DNA of 64,000 bases from Nitrosopumilus sp. (GTDB lineage: Archaea > Thermoproteota > Nitrososphaeria > Nitrososphaerales > Nitrosopumilaceae), in NCBI RefSeq assembly GCF_025699255.1, contig NZ_JAILWA010000002.1, forward strand, positions 236,040 to 300,039, given 5' to 3'. The translations under genes and the position numbers were made by a program. Of this stretch, positions 62,962 through 64,000 are shown piece by piece (positions within the stretch are counted from its first letter, which is position 1; each line of letters begins with the position of its first letter). The notes under the pieces are model-generated. The model had not been told where the DNA came from and searched no databases. It saw nothing but the letters and a program-made list of their open reading frames with translations.

Positions 62962-64000
62962 ATGTTTGATAAACTTCGTAGTGCATTCTCAAATGCTGCG
63001 AAAAGTCTGGGTGAAAAAGAACTTAATGAAAAAGACATTGAAGATATTCTTTTTGAGTTAGAAATCTCTCTTTTGGAATCTGATGTTGCTACAGAAGTAA
63101 TTGATTCTGTAAAGTCTGACCTTAAAGAAAAACTGATTGGCTCAAAGGTGGATAAACATGAAATTGAAAAATTTGTCAAGGACAGCTTGATCTCTAGTAT
63201 CTCCTCTTTGTTTGATGCTGCCGGAAAGTATGATCTTTTAGAAAAAATTAATGAGAAAAAGAATCAAGGTCAGCCATTTTTGATTTTGTTTGTCGGAATT
63301 AACGGAACTGGAAAGACTACTTCGTTAGCTAAAGTTGCACACATGTTAAAGGAAGCAAAATATTCTGTTGTCATTGCAGCTGCTGATACATTTAGAGCTG
63401 GTGCAATTGAGCAGCTACGCGAACATGCTAATCGTCTTAATCTAAAACTTGTCGCACAAAATTACAACTCTGATCCAGCTGCTGTTGCTCGAGACGCTGT
63501 GTTGTATGCAAAGTCTCACAAAACTGATTGTGTTCTAATTGATACTGCAGGAAGAATGCAAACAAGTGAAAACTTGATGCAGCAAATTGCCAAAATTACC
63601 AAAGTAGTAAATCCTGACATGAAAATTTTTGTCGGTGATTCGTTAGCAGGAAATGACACTGTCAATCAGGCAAGAGAGTTCTATGAACATGTAAAATTTG
63701 ATGGTTCAATTTTAACAAAGAGTGACGCTGATGCACGAGGAGGTGCAGCATTGTCTATTGTCAAAGTCACATCCACTCCTGTACTCTATGTAGGTGTAGG
63801 TCAAGAATATCCTGATCTCAAACCTTTTGATAAAGAACTATTTCTAGAAACTGTTTTTGGTTCTCTTGATGGTGTTGAAATTTCAAAATCTGAACCAACA
63901 CCAGAACCAGAACCAACACCAGAACCTGAACCAACACCAGAACCTGAACCAACACCAGAACCAACACCAGAACCAACACCAGAACCAACACCAGAACCAA
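62962..64000 (+). CDS. ftsY: FtsY, SRP receptor GTPase (3' truncated by window) with a Pro/Glu/Thr-rich tail
   Basis: 346 codons visible from ATG 62962. An N-domain (LRSAFSNAAKSLGEKELNEK) leads to the G-domain: GINGTGKTTSLAK at about 113, DTFRAGAIEQLR, DTAGRM, TKSDADARGGA, and GVGQEYPDLKPFD. The usual family end, LFLETVFGS, is reached near residue 304, but the frame continues as SEPTPEPEP and PEPT repeats past the window edge. FtsY docks ribosome-SRP complexes at the membrane. The tail is the odd part; see the finding. Confidence 0.93.
   Translation, partial: MFDKLRSAFSNAAKSLGEKELNEKDIEDILFELEISLLESDVATEVIDSVKSDLKEKLIGSKVDKHEIEKFVKDSLISSISSLFDAAGKYDLLEKINEKKNQGQPFLILFVGINGTGKTTSLAKVAHMLKEAKYSVVIAAADTFRAGAIEQLREHANRLNLKLVAQNYNSDPAAVARDAVLYAKSHKTDCVLIDTAGRMQTSENLMQQIAKITKVVNPDMKIFVGDSLAGNDTVNQAREFYEHVKFDGSILTKSDADARGGAALSIVKVTSTPVLYVGVGQEYPDLKPFDKELFLETVFGSLDGVEISKSEPTPEPEPTPEPEPTPEPEPTPEPTPEPTPEPTPEP
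63890..64000 (+). repeat. PEPT-type low-complexity tract in FtsY tail
   Basis: In-frame units of GAACCAACACCAGAACCA encode Glu-Pro-Thr-Pro. Repeats of this kind are also in the CFI-box surface protein at 8047-8158. The tract continues beyond the window. Confidence 0.85.

Overview
The window is AT-rich archaeal DNA, most likely from a marine ammonia-oxidising thaumarchaeon (Nitrososphaerota, Nitrosopumilus-like). The evidence is archaeal ribosomal proteins (L30e, L19e, L32e, S12 and S7 beside NusA), archaeal LeuS and AlaS, DtdA, a single unsplit gene for the largest RNA polymerase subunit (a thaumarchaeal trait), several secreted proteins ending in a PEFG sorting tag, and AT-rich TATA boxes placed about 25 bases before start codons. 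The species was not determined and no database search was run.

Layout. 0-4.3 kb: a metal-handling cluster of a two-domain multicopper oxidase, a ZIP transporter and a CDF exporter, behind a divergent promoter with a DtxR-like inverted repeat. 4.4-9 kb: large cell-surface proteins and a small unknown. 9-15.6 kb: a B12/radical-SAM protein, malate dehydrogenase and the nickel-pincer cofactor genes larB, larC and larE with a cysteine desulfurase. 15.6-19.3 kb: four tandem PEFG-CTERM surface proteins, three with nearly identical 100-bp 3' ends. 19.4-32 kb: the rpoH-rpoB-rpoA / L30e-nusA-S12-S7 string, interrupted by an LSm gene and two surface-protein genes, then an intron-containing tRNA-Gln. 32-35 kb: redox and iron-sulfur-type genes and an intergenic candidate structured RNA with its own TATA box. 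35.1-41.4 kb: an accessory stretch of unknown proteins (HTH protein, coiled coil, zinc-ribbon microproteins, a DNase I-like phosphohydrolase, a membrane protein overlapping a soluble partner), ending in a 525-bp spacer full of inverted repeats. 41.5-50.7 kb: leuS-alaS, a sensor kinase, a stand-alone receiver protein and several tiny genes. 50.8-58 kb: translation and secretion genes (L12, L10, L1, L11, Spt5, SecE, DtdA, L19e, L32e) with a regulator, a methyltransferase and a DNA-alkyl-repair protein. 58-64 kb: PEP carboxykinase, a subtilase, superoxide dismutase, prefoldin alpha and FtsY, which runs off the window through an unusual Pro/Glu/Thr tail.

Most genes are core informational or central-metabolic genes. 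The regions most worth following are the three-hairpin RNA candidate at 34342-34483, the Lar cluster with an apparent iron-sulfur LarE, the homogenised PEFG array, the divergent metal-type operator at 603-689, the FtsY tail, the 35-41 kb accessory block and its repeat-rich spacer, and the out-of-frame 5' end of pckA.
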